Shown here piece after piece: positions 1-6,359 of a DNA stretch of 10,757 nt. Within the stretch, counting starts at the first letter, position 1, and each line of letters opens with the position of its first letter. The stretch lies in the NCBI GenBank assembly GCA_030038765.1, contig JASHRA010000090.1, forward strand, positions 1-10,757, written 5' to 3'. The translations under genes were made by a program, and so were the position numbers. The notes under the pieces were generated by a model. It was not told the origin of the DNA. It was given only the letters and a program-made list of their open reading frames with translations, and searched no databases. The DNA comes from Candidatus Dormiibacterota bacterium. GTDB lineage: Bacteria > Chloroflexota > Dormibacteria > Aeolococcales > Bog-877.

Positions 1-1348
1 GGCGGCCGCTGGCCCGGGCCCGCGCGTCCAGCTGCAGCAGCCGCCGCTGGACGTAGCGGATGCCGAGCCAGCGCAGTGGCTCCGGCTCCCAGGGGCGCCA
101 GCGCCAGTTCACCACCGGCAGCCGGGTCAGCTCCGAGGGATCGCCCAGGATGAGGTCGGCGGCGATGCGGCCGAAGAGGTTGGAGGGGCCGACCCCGGTG
201 CCGGTGTACCCCCCCACCACCAGCAGGTGGCGGTCGCGCCAGTAGCGGACGCTGGGGTGGTAGTCGCGGGGCGTGCCCAGGGCCCCGGACCAGGCGTGGC
301 TGTAGCCGACCTGGCGCAGCACCGGGAAGAGCCGGCGCCCGGTCTCGCGCAGCATCTCGTAGATGGCGGGCGAGCCGTTGTGGTCGGGGCCCAGCCGGGA
401 GCCCAGCCGGTAGGGGGCGCCCCGGCCCCCGACCAGGATGCGGCCGTCGGCGGTGCGCTGGAGGTAGAGCACGGAGAGGCGGAAGTCGGTCAGCAGCTCG
501 CGCCCGGCCCAGCCGACCTGCTCCCAGTCGGCCTCCGTGAGCGGGTTGCTGAGCACGATGGAGGAGGTGATCGGCACCAGCTGGCGGTGGAAGCCCGGGA
601 GCTGGCCCAGGTAGGCCTCGCAGCAGAGCACCAGCTCGCGCGCGCTGAGCCGCCCGGAGGCGGTGCTGAGGCTGGGCCTGGCCCCGCTGGAGACACTCTC
701 CACCCGGCTCCGCTCGTGGATGGTGGCCCCCATCGCCTCCACCGTGCGGGCCAGGGAGCGCACCAGCTTGCCGGGGTGGAGCACGGCCGCCTCCGGCGAG
801 AGGATGGCCCCCCGGGCGCCGGGGATGCGCACCCGCTGGGCCAGCTCCTCGGGATCCAGCCAGCGCTTGGATTCGCCGCCCACCCCCTGGGCCAGCTCCC
901 GGGCCGCGGCCATCAGGCCCTGCTCCTGCTCCGGCCCGACCGCCACCGCCAGGCTGCCGGAGCGCTGCAGGTCGCAGTCGATGTGGTGCTCGGCCACCAC
1001 CCGCTCGATCTCGGCGAGGGTCTGGCGCTGGGCCGCCCGCATGGCCGAGGTCTGGGCCAGGTCCCAGCTCCGCCGGAGCGTCTGCTGGTTGCCCAGGCGC
1101 CCGCTGCAACCGCCCCCGTTGCGCCCCGAGGCGCCGAAGCCGGCCACCTCCGCCTCCACGATGGTGACGCGCAGGTGGGGGTCGGCGCGGAGCAGGTAGT
1201 AGGCGGTCCAGAGGCCGCTGAAGCCGGCCCCCAGGATGGCCACGTCGGCGCTCTGCGAGCCCTCCAGCGGGGGCCGGGGGCCGAGGTCGTCGCCGCAGGT
1301 CTCGAGCCAGAAGCTCTGCTGCCGGGGATCGAGGGCCGGCGCCCTCAC
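1..1348 (-). CDS. FAD-dependent oxidoreductase (DAO family), C-terminus cut by window edge
   Basis: I read this frame directly from the reverse complement: 449 codons are open to the left edge. A Rossmann FAD-binding motif GAGFSG (residues 40-45) follows the strand DVAILGAG, and E65 ends the second strand (VTIVEAE). GFGASGRNGG follows at about 69-78. Near the C-terminus, GGYTGTGVGPSNLFGRIAADLILG is the second FAD-contacting segment of DAO-fold amine oxidases. The W14-containing N-terminus (SFWLET) and the end PLRWLGIRYVQRR fit FAD-dependent oxidoreductases of about 460-480 aa, so only some 10-30 residues should be missing. The family oxidises amines or amino acids (sarcosine, gamma-glutamylputrescine and similar); the substrate here is unknown. 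The GTG at 1348 is chosen because it is the only good start before the Rossmann fold; its SD is weak. It lies 87 nt downstream of the substrate-binding protein gene, probably in one operon. Confidence 0.88.
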   Translation of the reverse strand, partial: MRAPALDPRQQSFWLETCGDDLGPRPPLEGSQSADVAILGAGFSGLWTAYYLLRADPHLRVTIVEAEVAGFGASGRNGGGCSGRLGNQQTLRRSWDLAQTSAMRAAQRQTLAEIERVVAEHHIDCDLQRSGSLAVAVGPEQEQGLMAAARELAQGVGGESKRWLDPEELAQRVRIPGARGAILSPEAAVLHPGKLVRSLARTVEAMGATIHERSRVESVSSGARPSLSTASGRLSARELVLCCEAYLGQLPGFHRQLVPITSSIVLSNPLTEADWEQVGWAGRELLTDFRLSVLYLQRTADGRILVGGRGAPYRLGSRLGPDHNGSPAIYEMLRETGRRLFPVLRQVGYSHAWSGALGTPRDYHPSVRYWRDRHLLVVGGYTGTGVGPSNLFGRIAADLILGDPSELTRLPVVNWRWRPWEPEPLRWLGIRYVQRRLLQLDARARASGR

Positions 1349-1373
1349 CGGCGCCCGGGGAGACCCCCCGAAA

Positions 1374-1400
1374 CGGGCCCGGGGATCATCCCCGGGCCCG
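1374..1400 (-). promoter_or_regulatory. Intercistronic 12-bp hairpin between binding-protein and oxidoreductase genes
   Basis: Perfect inverted repeat: CGGGCCCGGGGA (1374-1385) and its exact complement (1389-1400), with a 3-nt loop. In the minus-strand transcript it falls 36 nt after the binding-protein stop and 26 nt before the oxidoreductase start, and is followed by only three U. It is too poor in U to be a classical terminator. It may act as a partial terminator or an mRNA-stabilising element that keeps the binding protein in excess over downstream products, as is common in ABC operons. The structure is seen; the function is inferred. Confidence 0.6.
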
Positions 1401-1435
1401 CCGGGGGGCGGGGCTGGTGGTGGCTCGCGGTGGCC

Positions 1436-3286
1436 TCAAGAGATCCGCCACTGCTCGGGCACGAAGCCGACGTAGACGCTCTGCGCGGAGGCCCCCTTCA
1501 GCTTCTTGCTGATGGCCGAGATCTGGTAGGGCGAGGAGGGCAGCCAGATGCCGGGCAGCTGCTTGGCCAGGTAGTTCTCGTAGACGTGCATCGGGCCCAG
1601 CCCGGAGGTGCTGTGGGTGCGGGCCACGTTGGCGTCGTTGGTGGCGTTGCTGTAGCTGCCCGCGTTGAAGGCGCCGCCGGTGGTGAAGATGGGGTCGCCG
1701 GTGGGCTCGTTGTCGGGGGTGTAGTAGATGGAGGGGCTGCCCCAGAGACCCATCTGCCAGCCGCAGTCGACCTTGGTGGTGGGGTCGCAGGTGTTGACGT
1801 TGTCGAAGACGTCGGCCTGGGGCTCCTGGTGCAGGGTGAGGTGGACGCCGACCTGGCTGAAGGCCGACTGCACCGCCTCCATCTCGTTGTCGACGACGAC
1901 CTGGCCGCTGGGGTAGAGGGCGGTGAAGTCGAGGGTCTGGCCCTGGCTGATGCCGGCGCCGCACTCGTTGGCAGCGGTGCCCGGCCGGGCGCAGTGGGCG
2001 ACGCCGCTGGCGGGCAGGTCCCAGCCGTGGCTGGTCATGAGCTGGCGCGCCTGCTTGACGTCGTAGGGGTAGGGGTTGGTCGCCTCCTGGCTGGAGGCGA
2101 AGGAGTTCTTGGGCACGACCGGGACCGGCCCGTAGGTGGGCACGGCGTAGCCGTGGAAGATGTCCTTGATGTACTCGGGCTCGTTGATCACGTGCTGGAG
2201 CGCCTGGCGGAAGTAGAGCTGGCGGAAGACGGCGGCCGCCTCCGGGTTGGCGTAGTTGAGCCACATCCAGGTCACGCCGAAGGCGGTCCAGGGGTCGATG
2301 TCGTAGCCCTTGGACTTGATGTAGCTGGCCTGGTTGATGTCCTCGACCGGGATGTAGCCGTAGGTCAGCTCACCGCTGCGCAGGGCGTCGAACTCCGCCT
2401 CGTCGCTGGTGAAGGGGACCATGGTGAACTTGGCCACGGTGGCGTGGTAGGGGCCGCTGTAGCTGGGGTTGGGGACGAACGTCGCCTCGCCCGTGCTGGC
2501 GGCGAAGGAGGACATGCGCCAGGGGCCGTCGACCACCTTCCACAGCGGGTTGGTGCCGTACTGGGCCGGCTCCTGGGCCTGGTCGTTGAGGAAGTTGTAG
2601 ACCGCCTGCGAGCCCTGCGTGGTCTCGTCGTAGTTGCCCACCGCGCCGGTGCTGGAGGTCTTGTCCCAGGCCTGCTGGGGCATGGGGATGATCAGGCTCA
2701 GCTGGTTGTAGAGGATCCAGTTGGAGCTGTAGGCCTGGTTGAAGTTGAGGACGAACGTCTTCGGGTTGGGGGCCGAGTAGCTCACCACCGAGTCCGGGAT
2801 CTGGCCCGGCTGGTAGTTGCCGAAGTCGGCCTTGTTCGCCTCCAGGATGTTCCACCAGAAGAGGATGTCGCGGCTGGTGACGGGCTGGCCGTTGGACCAG
2901 CGGTAGGACTTGAGGGTGATGGTGAAGGTCTTGCCGCCGTTGGAGACGACCGGCAGCTTGGCCAGGCTCAGCTTGGTGTTGACCGTGGCCTGGTCGCCGA
3001 CCCCGAACCAGTAGAGGGGCCGCCACATCATGTAGATGGCCTGGAAGTTGGCCACCGAGGTCTGGGAGGCGGGGGCGAAGGGGAAGATGTAGGTGACGGG
3101 AGCCCCGGGGAGGTCGGCGAAGGTGACGCTGCCGCTGGGCTTCTGGTTGGCCAGGGGCCGGGCCGCGGCGGCGGCGCCGCCCGCGGTGAGGGCCAGGGTG
3201 AGCAGGCCGACCAGGGTCACCAGCACCCGCGCCAGGCCCAGCTGGCCCCGGCGCCTGCGCGCGCGAAACGCGTCGGACTCTCCCAT
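1436..3286 (-). CDS. ABC transporter substrate-binding protein, family 5 (peptide/opine/nickel type)
   Basis: 616 aa, a normal length for SBP_bac_5 (DppA/OppA-like). A signal peptide is clear: the basic RARRRR stretch at 8-13, a hydrophobic core at about 20-35, then an alanine run with probable cleavage near A42. There is no lipobox cysteine, unlike most Gram-positive binding proteins. The family pattern is present: an early lobe with GGKTFTITLKSYRWSNGQPV (118-137) and TSRDILFWW, then FRQLYFRQALQHVIN at 354-368 for the second lobe. The mature protein has exactly four cysteines, in two close pairs (C432/C442 and C500/C508), which look like disulfides and fit an extracytoplasmic location. The ATG at 3286 has GGAGGG upstream with about 10 nt spacing. 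It should capture a ligand for an ABC permease not seen in this window. It is followed by an oxidoreductase and is divergent from a GntR regulator. Ligand unknown. Confidence 0.9.
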   Translation of the reverse strand: MGESDAFRARRRRGQLGLARVLVTLVGLLTLALTAGGAAAAARPLANQKPSGSVTFADLPGAPVTYIFPFAPASQTSVANFQAIYMMWRPLYWFGVGDQATVNTKLSLAKLPVVSNGGKTFTITLKSYRWSNGQPVTSRDILFWWNILEANKADFGNYQPGQIPDSVVSYSAPNPKTFVLNFNQAYSSNWILYNQLSLIIPMPQQAWDKTSSTGAVGNYDETTQGSQAVYNFLNDQAQEPAQYGTNPLWKVVDGPWRMSSFAASTGEATFVPNPSYSGPYHATVAKFTMVPFTSDEAEFDALRSGELTYGYIPVEDINQASYIKSKGYDIDPWTAFGVTWMWLNYANPEAAAVFRQLYFRQALQHVINEPEYIKDIFHGYAVPTYGPVPVVPKNSFASSQEATNPYPYDVKQARQLMTSHGWDLPASGVAHCARPGTAANECGAGISQGQTLDFTALYPSGQVVVDNEMEAVQSAFSQVGVHLTLHQEPQADVFDNVNTCDPTTKVDCGWQMGLWGSPSIYYTPDNEPTGDPIFTTGGAFNAGSYSNATNDANVARTHSTSGLGPMHVYENYLAKQLPGIWLPSSPYQISAISKKLKGASAQSVYVGFVPEQWRIS

Positions 3287-3349
3287 CTCGCTCTGCCCTC
3301 CCGAGTCGGCCGCGCTGCCCTGGCCGGCGGCCCGCTGCCACGTCCGGCG

Positions 3350-3379
3350 GTTGTATCAAGGCGGCGTGGATACTGTCAA
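3350..3379 (-). promoter_or_regulatory. Promoter of the substrate-binding protein gene
   Basis: On the minus strand there is a perfect -35 TTGACA (3374-3379), an 18-bp spacer and a -10 TACAAC (3350-3355, four of six consensus bases). The start of transcription would be near 3343, giving a leader of about 57 nt before the ATG at 3286. It is the best sigma-70-like match in the divergent region. Confidence 0.55.
3353..3373. promoter_or_regulatory. Candidate operator for the GntR/FCD regulator
   Basis: Inverted repeat GTATC (3353-3357) and GATAC (3369-3373) with an 11-bp spacer. It fills the interval between the -35 and -10 of the minus-strand promoter, so a bound dimer would block it. The neighbouring TGT-N5-ACA element on the minus strand (TGTTGTTGACA, overlapping the -35) also resembles short FadR-subfamily half-sites. 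Assignment to the adjacent regulator rests on position and is inferred. Confidence 0.35.
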
Positions 3380-3390
3380 CAACATTCATG

Positions 3391-3415
3391 CCGGGGGCGC
3401 CGGCCGCGCCCCCGG
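3391..3415 (+). repeat. Perfect 10-bp inverted repeat in the GntR leader region
   Basis: CCGGGGGCGC (3391-3400) and its exact complement (3406-3415) flank a 5-nt loop. It lies between the minus-strand promoter and the GntR start at 3485. If GntR is transcribed from near the shared promoter, this would be a very stable 5'-leader hairpin; it could also be a GC-rich operator. No U-tract follows, so it is not a typical terminator. Confidence 0.5.
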
Positions 3416-3484
3416 GCTTCCCAGGACGCGGCCGGAGGGGCACAATCCCCCTGAGCGTCCGCTCCAGGGAGGACCCGCGCCAGC

Positions 3485-4306
3485 TTGAACACGGCGCCCG
3501 AGCGGGGCCCGCGCCGGCGTCGGCAGCGGGCTCCCGAAGAGGTGGGGGGGAGCGGTCAGCTGCTCCTGCTGCGGCCCTCGCGGCTGATGGAGCCGATCGC
3601 GGAGCAGCTGCGGGCGCTGATCATCTCCGGCGTGCTGGCGCCAGGGAGCCCGCTGCCCCAGCAGGAGCTGGCCGAGCGCCTGGCGGTCAGCCGCACCCCG
3701 CTGCGCGAGGCGCTCCTGGCGCTGGAGCAGGAGGGGCTGGTCGAGAGCGCCGCCGGGGGCGCCACCCGGGTGGTGCAGCTGACCCAGCGCTCCGTGCTCC
3801 AGGCGCTGCGGGCGCGGGGGGTGCTGGACGGGATGGTGGCGCGGCTGGCCGCCGCCCAGGGCCTGGAGCCGGAGCAGGCGGCGCGCCTGCGCCGCCTGCT
3901 CGGCGAGATGCGCAGCGCGCTCCGGGAGCACCGCCCGGAGTCCTACCAGCTGGCCTGCACCGACTTCCACCTGAGCCTCCTGGGGACGGTCCGGAACCGC
4001 TGGCTCGACCAGTTCTCGACCCTGGTACGGATCTCGGCCCAGGCCACCTTCCAGCGCCTCCGCCACCACCCCCTGCACCTGCGCCGCTCGGTGACCGACC
4101 TGGAGGCGATGCTGCGGGCCATCCAGCTGGGCGACGCCGACGCCGCCGAGCGCGCCGCGCGGAGCCACATGGAGCGGGTCCTGGACCACTGGGAGACGGG
4201 CCACGAGAGCACCGACGAGGAGGCGCCGGACCCCGCCTTCGCCCGTTCCGGGAGCGCCCCCGCCGCCGGCTCGCGCTTCACTGGGCAGGGTGGGGACCTG
4301 CTTTAG
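3485..4306 (+). CDS. GntR-family transcriptional regulator, FCD subfamily
   Basis: 273 aa. The N-terminal winged helix spans about 36-100: PIAEQLRALIISGVLAPGSPL, then ELAERLAVSRTPLREALLALEQEGLV, which is the classic GntR helix-turn-helix. An all-helical FCD domain follows (about 104-238). FCD domains usually bind a metal and a small carboxylate through one Asp and three His. By eye the first Asp position is C158 and a central His position is L206, while H162 and H228 are kept, so the metal site looks degenerate. The TTG at 3485 has GGAGG at 3468-3472, a rather long 12-nt spacing; GTG at 3542 is an alternative that still keeps the DNA-binding domain. The C-terminal tail after about 240 is low-complexity. 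Being divergent from the binding-protein/oxidoreductase genes, it is probably their ligand-responsive regulator and autoregulated. Confidence 0.9.
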   Translation: MNTAPERGPRRRRQRAPEEVGGSGQLLLLRPSRLMEPIAEQLRALIISGVLAPGSPLPQQELAERLAVSRTPLREALLALEQEGLVESAAGGATRVVQLTQRSVLQALRARGVLDGMVARLAAAQGLEPEQAARLRRLLGEMRSALREHRPESYQLACTDFHLSLLGTVRNRWLDQFSTLVRISAQATFQRLRHHPLHLRRSVTDLEAMLRAIQLGDADAAERAARSHMERVLDHWETGHESTDEEAPDPAFARSGSAPAAGSRFTGQGGDLL

Positions 4307-4311
4307 CCCGC

Positions 4312-4336
4312 CCGGCGCGGCCCCGGGGCGCGCCGG
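4312..4336 (+). terminator. GC-rich hairpin just after the GntR gene
   Basis: CCGGCGCG (4312-4319) pairs perfectly with CGCGCCGG (4329-4336) around a 9-nt loop, starting 6 nt after the TAG stop. No U-tract follows, so it would be a non-canonical terminator of the kind proposed for high-GC bacteria, or chance structure in GC-rich DNA. Confidence 0.35.
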
Positions 4337-4361
4337 CGCCGGAGCGGAGGAGGTGAGGCCT

Positions 4362-4421
4362 GTGCCAGTCGAGGTCCGAGATCGCGTTGCGGAACGGGGT
4401 TCCGGCGCTGAGCTCGTCTGA
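4362..4421 (+). CDS. Possible 19-codon leader ORF ahead of the SatP-like gene
   Basis: AGGAGGTGA at 4348-4356 is an uninterrupted 9-nt match to the 16S rRNA tail. The GTG at 4362 sits 8 nt after its GGAGG core, the ideal distance. That GTG opens a short frame (MPVEVRDRVAERGSGAELV) ending in TGA at 4419-4421, in a different frame from the membrane protein that follows. It could be a regulatory leader peptide coupled to the TTG at 4387, or the true start of the membrane protein with a frameshift in this sequence. The SD and frame are seen directly; the role is unknown. Confidence 0.4.
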   Translation: MPVEVRDRVAERGSGAELV

Positions 4422-5124
4422 GCCGGCGGCCCGCTCCCCCCTGTCGCCCGCGGCCGCCGTGGCCAGCCGGCCCGAGCAGCTGCCGGTCACGGTGGTGCTG
4501 AGGCCGATCGCGTCCGGGCTCCCCTTCGGCTTCTTCGCCCTGGTGGTGGCGGCCGCCCTGGTCGGGGCCGAGGCGCTCGGCTTCCTGCCCCAGAGCGCCA
4601 CCGCCGCCGTGGGCCTGCTGCTCCTGCCGACCGCCCTGCTGCAGCTGGTGGGCGGGGTCTTCTCGGTCCTGGGACGGGACGTGATCTCGGCCACCCTGAT
4701 GCTGACCTTCTCCGGCGTCTGGCTGGGGACGGCGCTGGTCTACCTCGCCCACCCACCGGACGGCCTGGCCGTGCTCGGCGTCTGGTACCTGGCCCTGGCC
4801 CCGGTGATCGGCTGCCTCATCGTCTCCGCCACCAAGAAGCTGGCCCTCTCCTTCGTCCCCATGGTCGGGCTGCCCACCTTCCTCGTCACCGGGATCTGGC
4901 TGGAGGTGGGCGGGCGGCCCCTGGCCACGGCGGTCGGGGTGCTCTCCCTGGTCTTGGCCCTGGCCGGCCTCTACGCCGCCCTCGCCCTCCTGCTCGAGGA
5001 CGCCCGCCGCCGCACCGTCCTCCCCACCCTGCGCCGGGACGCCATGCGGACCGCCTTCACCGGCGACTTCTCCGCCCAGCTGGAGCAGCTGGAGCACGAG
5101 GCGGGCGTCCGGCGCTACCTCTGA
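4387..5124 (+). CDS. Six-helix membrane protein, probable GPR1/FUN34/YaaH (SatP-like) carboxylate permease
   Basis: 245 aa with about six membrane segments near residues 41-64, 71-95, 102-121, 127-147, 152-171 and 178-203. Several stretches line up with SatP/YaaH acetate-succinate permeases: LLQLVGGVFSVLGRDVISATLMLTFSGVWL matches the family's Q-x-x-AG-x-x-E...G-x-x-F-x-x-TAF...FWL region, and the C-terminal RRTVLPTL (208-215) matches RTVLPIG. The signature NPAPLGL before helix 1 is not conserved (here RPIASGLPFGFF, 39-50), so this is a divergent member and its substrate may differ. The start is uncertain. TTG at 4387 has only a weak GAGGT upstream, GTG at 4459 is an alternative, and the strongest SD nearby serves the out-of-frame GTG at 4362. 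If the family call is right, it moves small monocarboxylates with protons across the inner membrane. Confidence 0.65.
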   Translation: MRNGVPALSSSEPAARSPLSPAAAVASRPEQLPVTVVLRPIASGLPFGFFALVVAAALVGAEALGFLPQSATAAVGLLLLPTALLQLVGGVFSVLGRDVISATLMLTFSGVWLGTALVYLAHPPDGLAVLGVWYLALAPVIGCLIVSATKKLALSFVPMVGLPTFLVTGIWLEVGGRPLATAVGVLSLVLALAGLYAALALLLEDARRRTVLPTLRRDAMRTAFTGDFSAQLEQLEHEAGVRRYL

Positions 5125-5165
5125 GCGGCGTCGCCCACCGGCCCCTGGCCTCCTTCCCATCGGCC

Positions 5166-5190
5166 CCGGCGCCCCATCTCCGGCGCCCCA
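5166..5190. repeat. 11-bp direct repeat with internal GGCGCC palindromes
   Basis: CCGGCGCCCCA occurs at 5166-5176 and again at 5180-5190, a 14-bp period, just upstream of a small AT-rich patch (AAATAT, 5190-5195) and 47 nt before the ATG at 5237. The two GGCGCC cores can also pair as a 6-bp stem with an 8-nt loop. It could be an operator or weak terminator between the two genes; GC bias makes chance repeats likely. Confidence 0.3.
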
Positions 5191-5236
5191 AATATCATGC
5201 GGCTCAGGTGCTCCGCGCTCGGCAGGAGGTGAGCTG

Positions 5237-5674
5237 ATGGCCCGCGACGTGGACGGATACGGCGAGGCGCCCGGAGACCGCAGCCTGAGCCGCCTGCTCA
5301 CCGAGCTGCGCGAGCTGGACCGCTCCGGTGTGGAGCGGATCCACCATGGCTGGGACCGCGGCCTGGGGCGGGAGAAGGCGGACCGCTACCGCTCCGCCGA
5401 GCAGTCCGGGCTGGAGCAGGTGGAGAAGGCGGGCCGCCAGGAGGACTGGGCGCGGGCACAGGAGCAGGTGCTGGCCCTGACCCAGGGGGAGGGGGCCCTC
5501 ACCAGCTGGCGCTCGGAGCCGCCCGAGGTCCAGGCGGTGGCCGAGCGGGCCGCCCTGGGGGCGGCGCTGGCGCTGGTGGCCGGCGACCCGCTGGGACAGC
5601 AGGAGCGGCGCGCCCTGCTGGCGCCCGCGGCGGCGGCGCTGCCCTGGCTGCTGGAGGAGACCGACCCCGCCTGA
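5237..5674 (+). CDS. Hypothetical 145-aa helical protein
   Basis: I do not recognise this protein. The start is well supported: AGGAGGTGA at 5224-5232 precedes the ATG with a 7-nt gap from the GGAGG core. The product is soluble and charged, with no signal peptide or membrane segment. The N-terminal two thirds is probably helical and rich in E, R and Q (SLSRLLTELRELDRSGVERI at 16-35; EQSGLEQVEKAGRQEDWARAQEQVLAL at 55-81). The C-terminal part has an alanine/leucine-rich helix (98-116) followed by LLAPAAAALPWLLEE (127-141). It follows the membrane-protein gene by 112 nt in the same direction, possibly with its own promoter, and converges on the toxin gene with 16 bp between the stops. No function can be given. 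Confidence 0.75.
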   Translation: MARDVDGYGEAPGDRSLSRLLTELRELDRSGVERIHHGWDRGLGREKADRYRSAEQSGLEQVEKAGRQEDWARAQEQVLALTQGEGALTSWRSEPPEVQAVAERAALGAALALVAGDPLGQQERRALLAPAAAALPWLLEETDPA

Positions 5675-5690
5675 GCCGCCGGGGCGGGCC

Positions 5691-6092
5691 TCAGGCCGGG
5701 GACGAGACCCGCAGCCCGATCGCCGCCGCGGCCTCGACCATCCGGCGGTCGTAGGTGACGAGGACGCCCAGCTGCTCCCCGAGCGCCAGCGCCGACGAGA
5801 GGTGGATCGCGTCCAGCGAGCGCATCCGGCGCGGCTCCAGCGCCGCCGCGCGGTCGAGCAGCTCCTGGTCCACGCGGATGACGTGGACGTCGGCCAGCAG
5901 CTGCCTGGCCGTCGCCAGCAGGGCGGGGACGCCCGAGCGGGCCACGGTGCGCAGCAGCTCGACGGTGATGATGGCAGAGGCGGCGCGGCGGGGCCAGTGG
6001 CCCAGTTCGGCCCGCAGTGCCGCCGTCTCCGCTTCGGCGAGCACCAGCTTGACCAGTGCCGAGGTGTCGACGTAGGCGACGTCAGCGCTCAT
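5691..6092 (-). CDS. vapC: VapC-type PIN-domain ribonuclease toxin
   Basis: 133 aa, the usual VapC length. The four acidic residues of the PIN active site are in place: D9 (YVDTSALVKL), E45 (ITVELLRT), D94 (RSLDAIHLSSAL) and D115 (VTYDRRM). They should coordinate Mg2+ or Mn2+ for RNA cleavage; known VapC toxins cut tRNA or rRNA loops, and the target here is unknown. The ATG at 6092 lies inside the antitoxin gene, giving an 11-nt overlap (ATGAGCGCTGA), so toxin translation is probably coupled to that of the antitoxin. All catalytic residues are intact, so the toxin should be active. Confidence 0.93.
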   Translation of the reverse strand: MSADVAYVDTSALVKLVLAEAETAALRAELGHWPRRAASAIITVELLRTVARSGVPALLATARQLLADVHVIRVDQELLDRAAALEPRRMRSLDAIHLSSALALGEQLGVLVTYDRRMVEAAAAIGLRVSSPA

Positions 6093-6357
6093 CGCTGCGC
6101 AGCTCGGCCAGCAGTTCCGAGAGCAACGGCCAGCCCGGCCGCCGCTCCGCCGGCGCGACCTCCAGCAGGTCCCCTTGGGCCGGGCTGGCCTTGCCCTCGG
6201 CCAGTAGCCGGTCCAGCGCGTCCTGACCCGGCGAGACCGGCACCATGCGCAGCACGGGGCGGCCGTGGTTGGTGACCTCCACCGTCTGGCCCGCCTCCAC
6301 CTGGCGCGCCAGCTCGCTGGCTCGCTGCCGCAGCTCCCTGATGCCCACGGTCAACAT
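6082..6357 (-). CDS. vapB: Phd/YefM-family antitoxin (VapB partner)
   Basis: 91 aa. The N-terminus TVGIRELRQRASELARQVEAGQTVEVTNHGRPVLRMVPV is the standard Phd/YefM DNA-binding fold (residues 3-42). The C-terminal tail GWPLLSELLAELRSDER (75-91) is the likely toxin-wrapping segment. The reading frame stays open upstream to an ATG at 6432, but the 25 extra residues are unlike the family. They would also place the start beyond the promoter elements, so I chose the ATG at 6357. No SD precedes this ATG; instead a -10 hexamer sits exactly at -12 to -7 from it, which suggests a leaderless mRNA. It should neutralise the PIN toxin encoded by the overlapping downstream gene and repress its own promoter. 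Confidence 0.9.
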   Translation of the reverse strand: MLTVGIRELRQRASELARQVEAGQTVEVTNHGRPVLRMVPVSPGQDALDRLLAEGKASPAQGDLLEVAPAERRPGWPLLSELLAELRSDER

Positions 6358-6359
6358 GA

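Noticed and set aside
3436..3452. AGGGG/CCCCT short dyad upstream of GntR as an operator
   Set aside because: A five-base G/C dyad is expected by chance in this base composition, and it is not aligned with any promoter element.
227..3454. Plus-strand open frame of 1075 codons, antisense to the oxidoreductase and binding-protein genes
   Set aside because: Its product is low-complexity (V, G, A, H, L rich) with no domain. It is the expected antisense shadow of two well-supported minus-strand genes in very GC-rich DNA.
3386..4204. Minus-strand open frame of 272 codons over the GntR gene
   Set aside because: It is the antisense shadow of a clear GntR/FCD coding sequence, with a Q/H/R/P-rich product and no domain.
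5675..5690. CCTCAGG symmetry between the convergent hypothetical and toxin genes as a bidirectional terminator
   Set aside because: The dyad has no room for a loop and no T-tract, and it overlaps the toxin stop codon; too weak to call.
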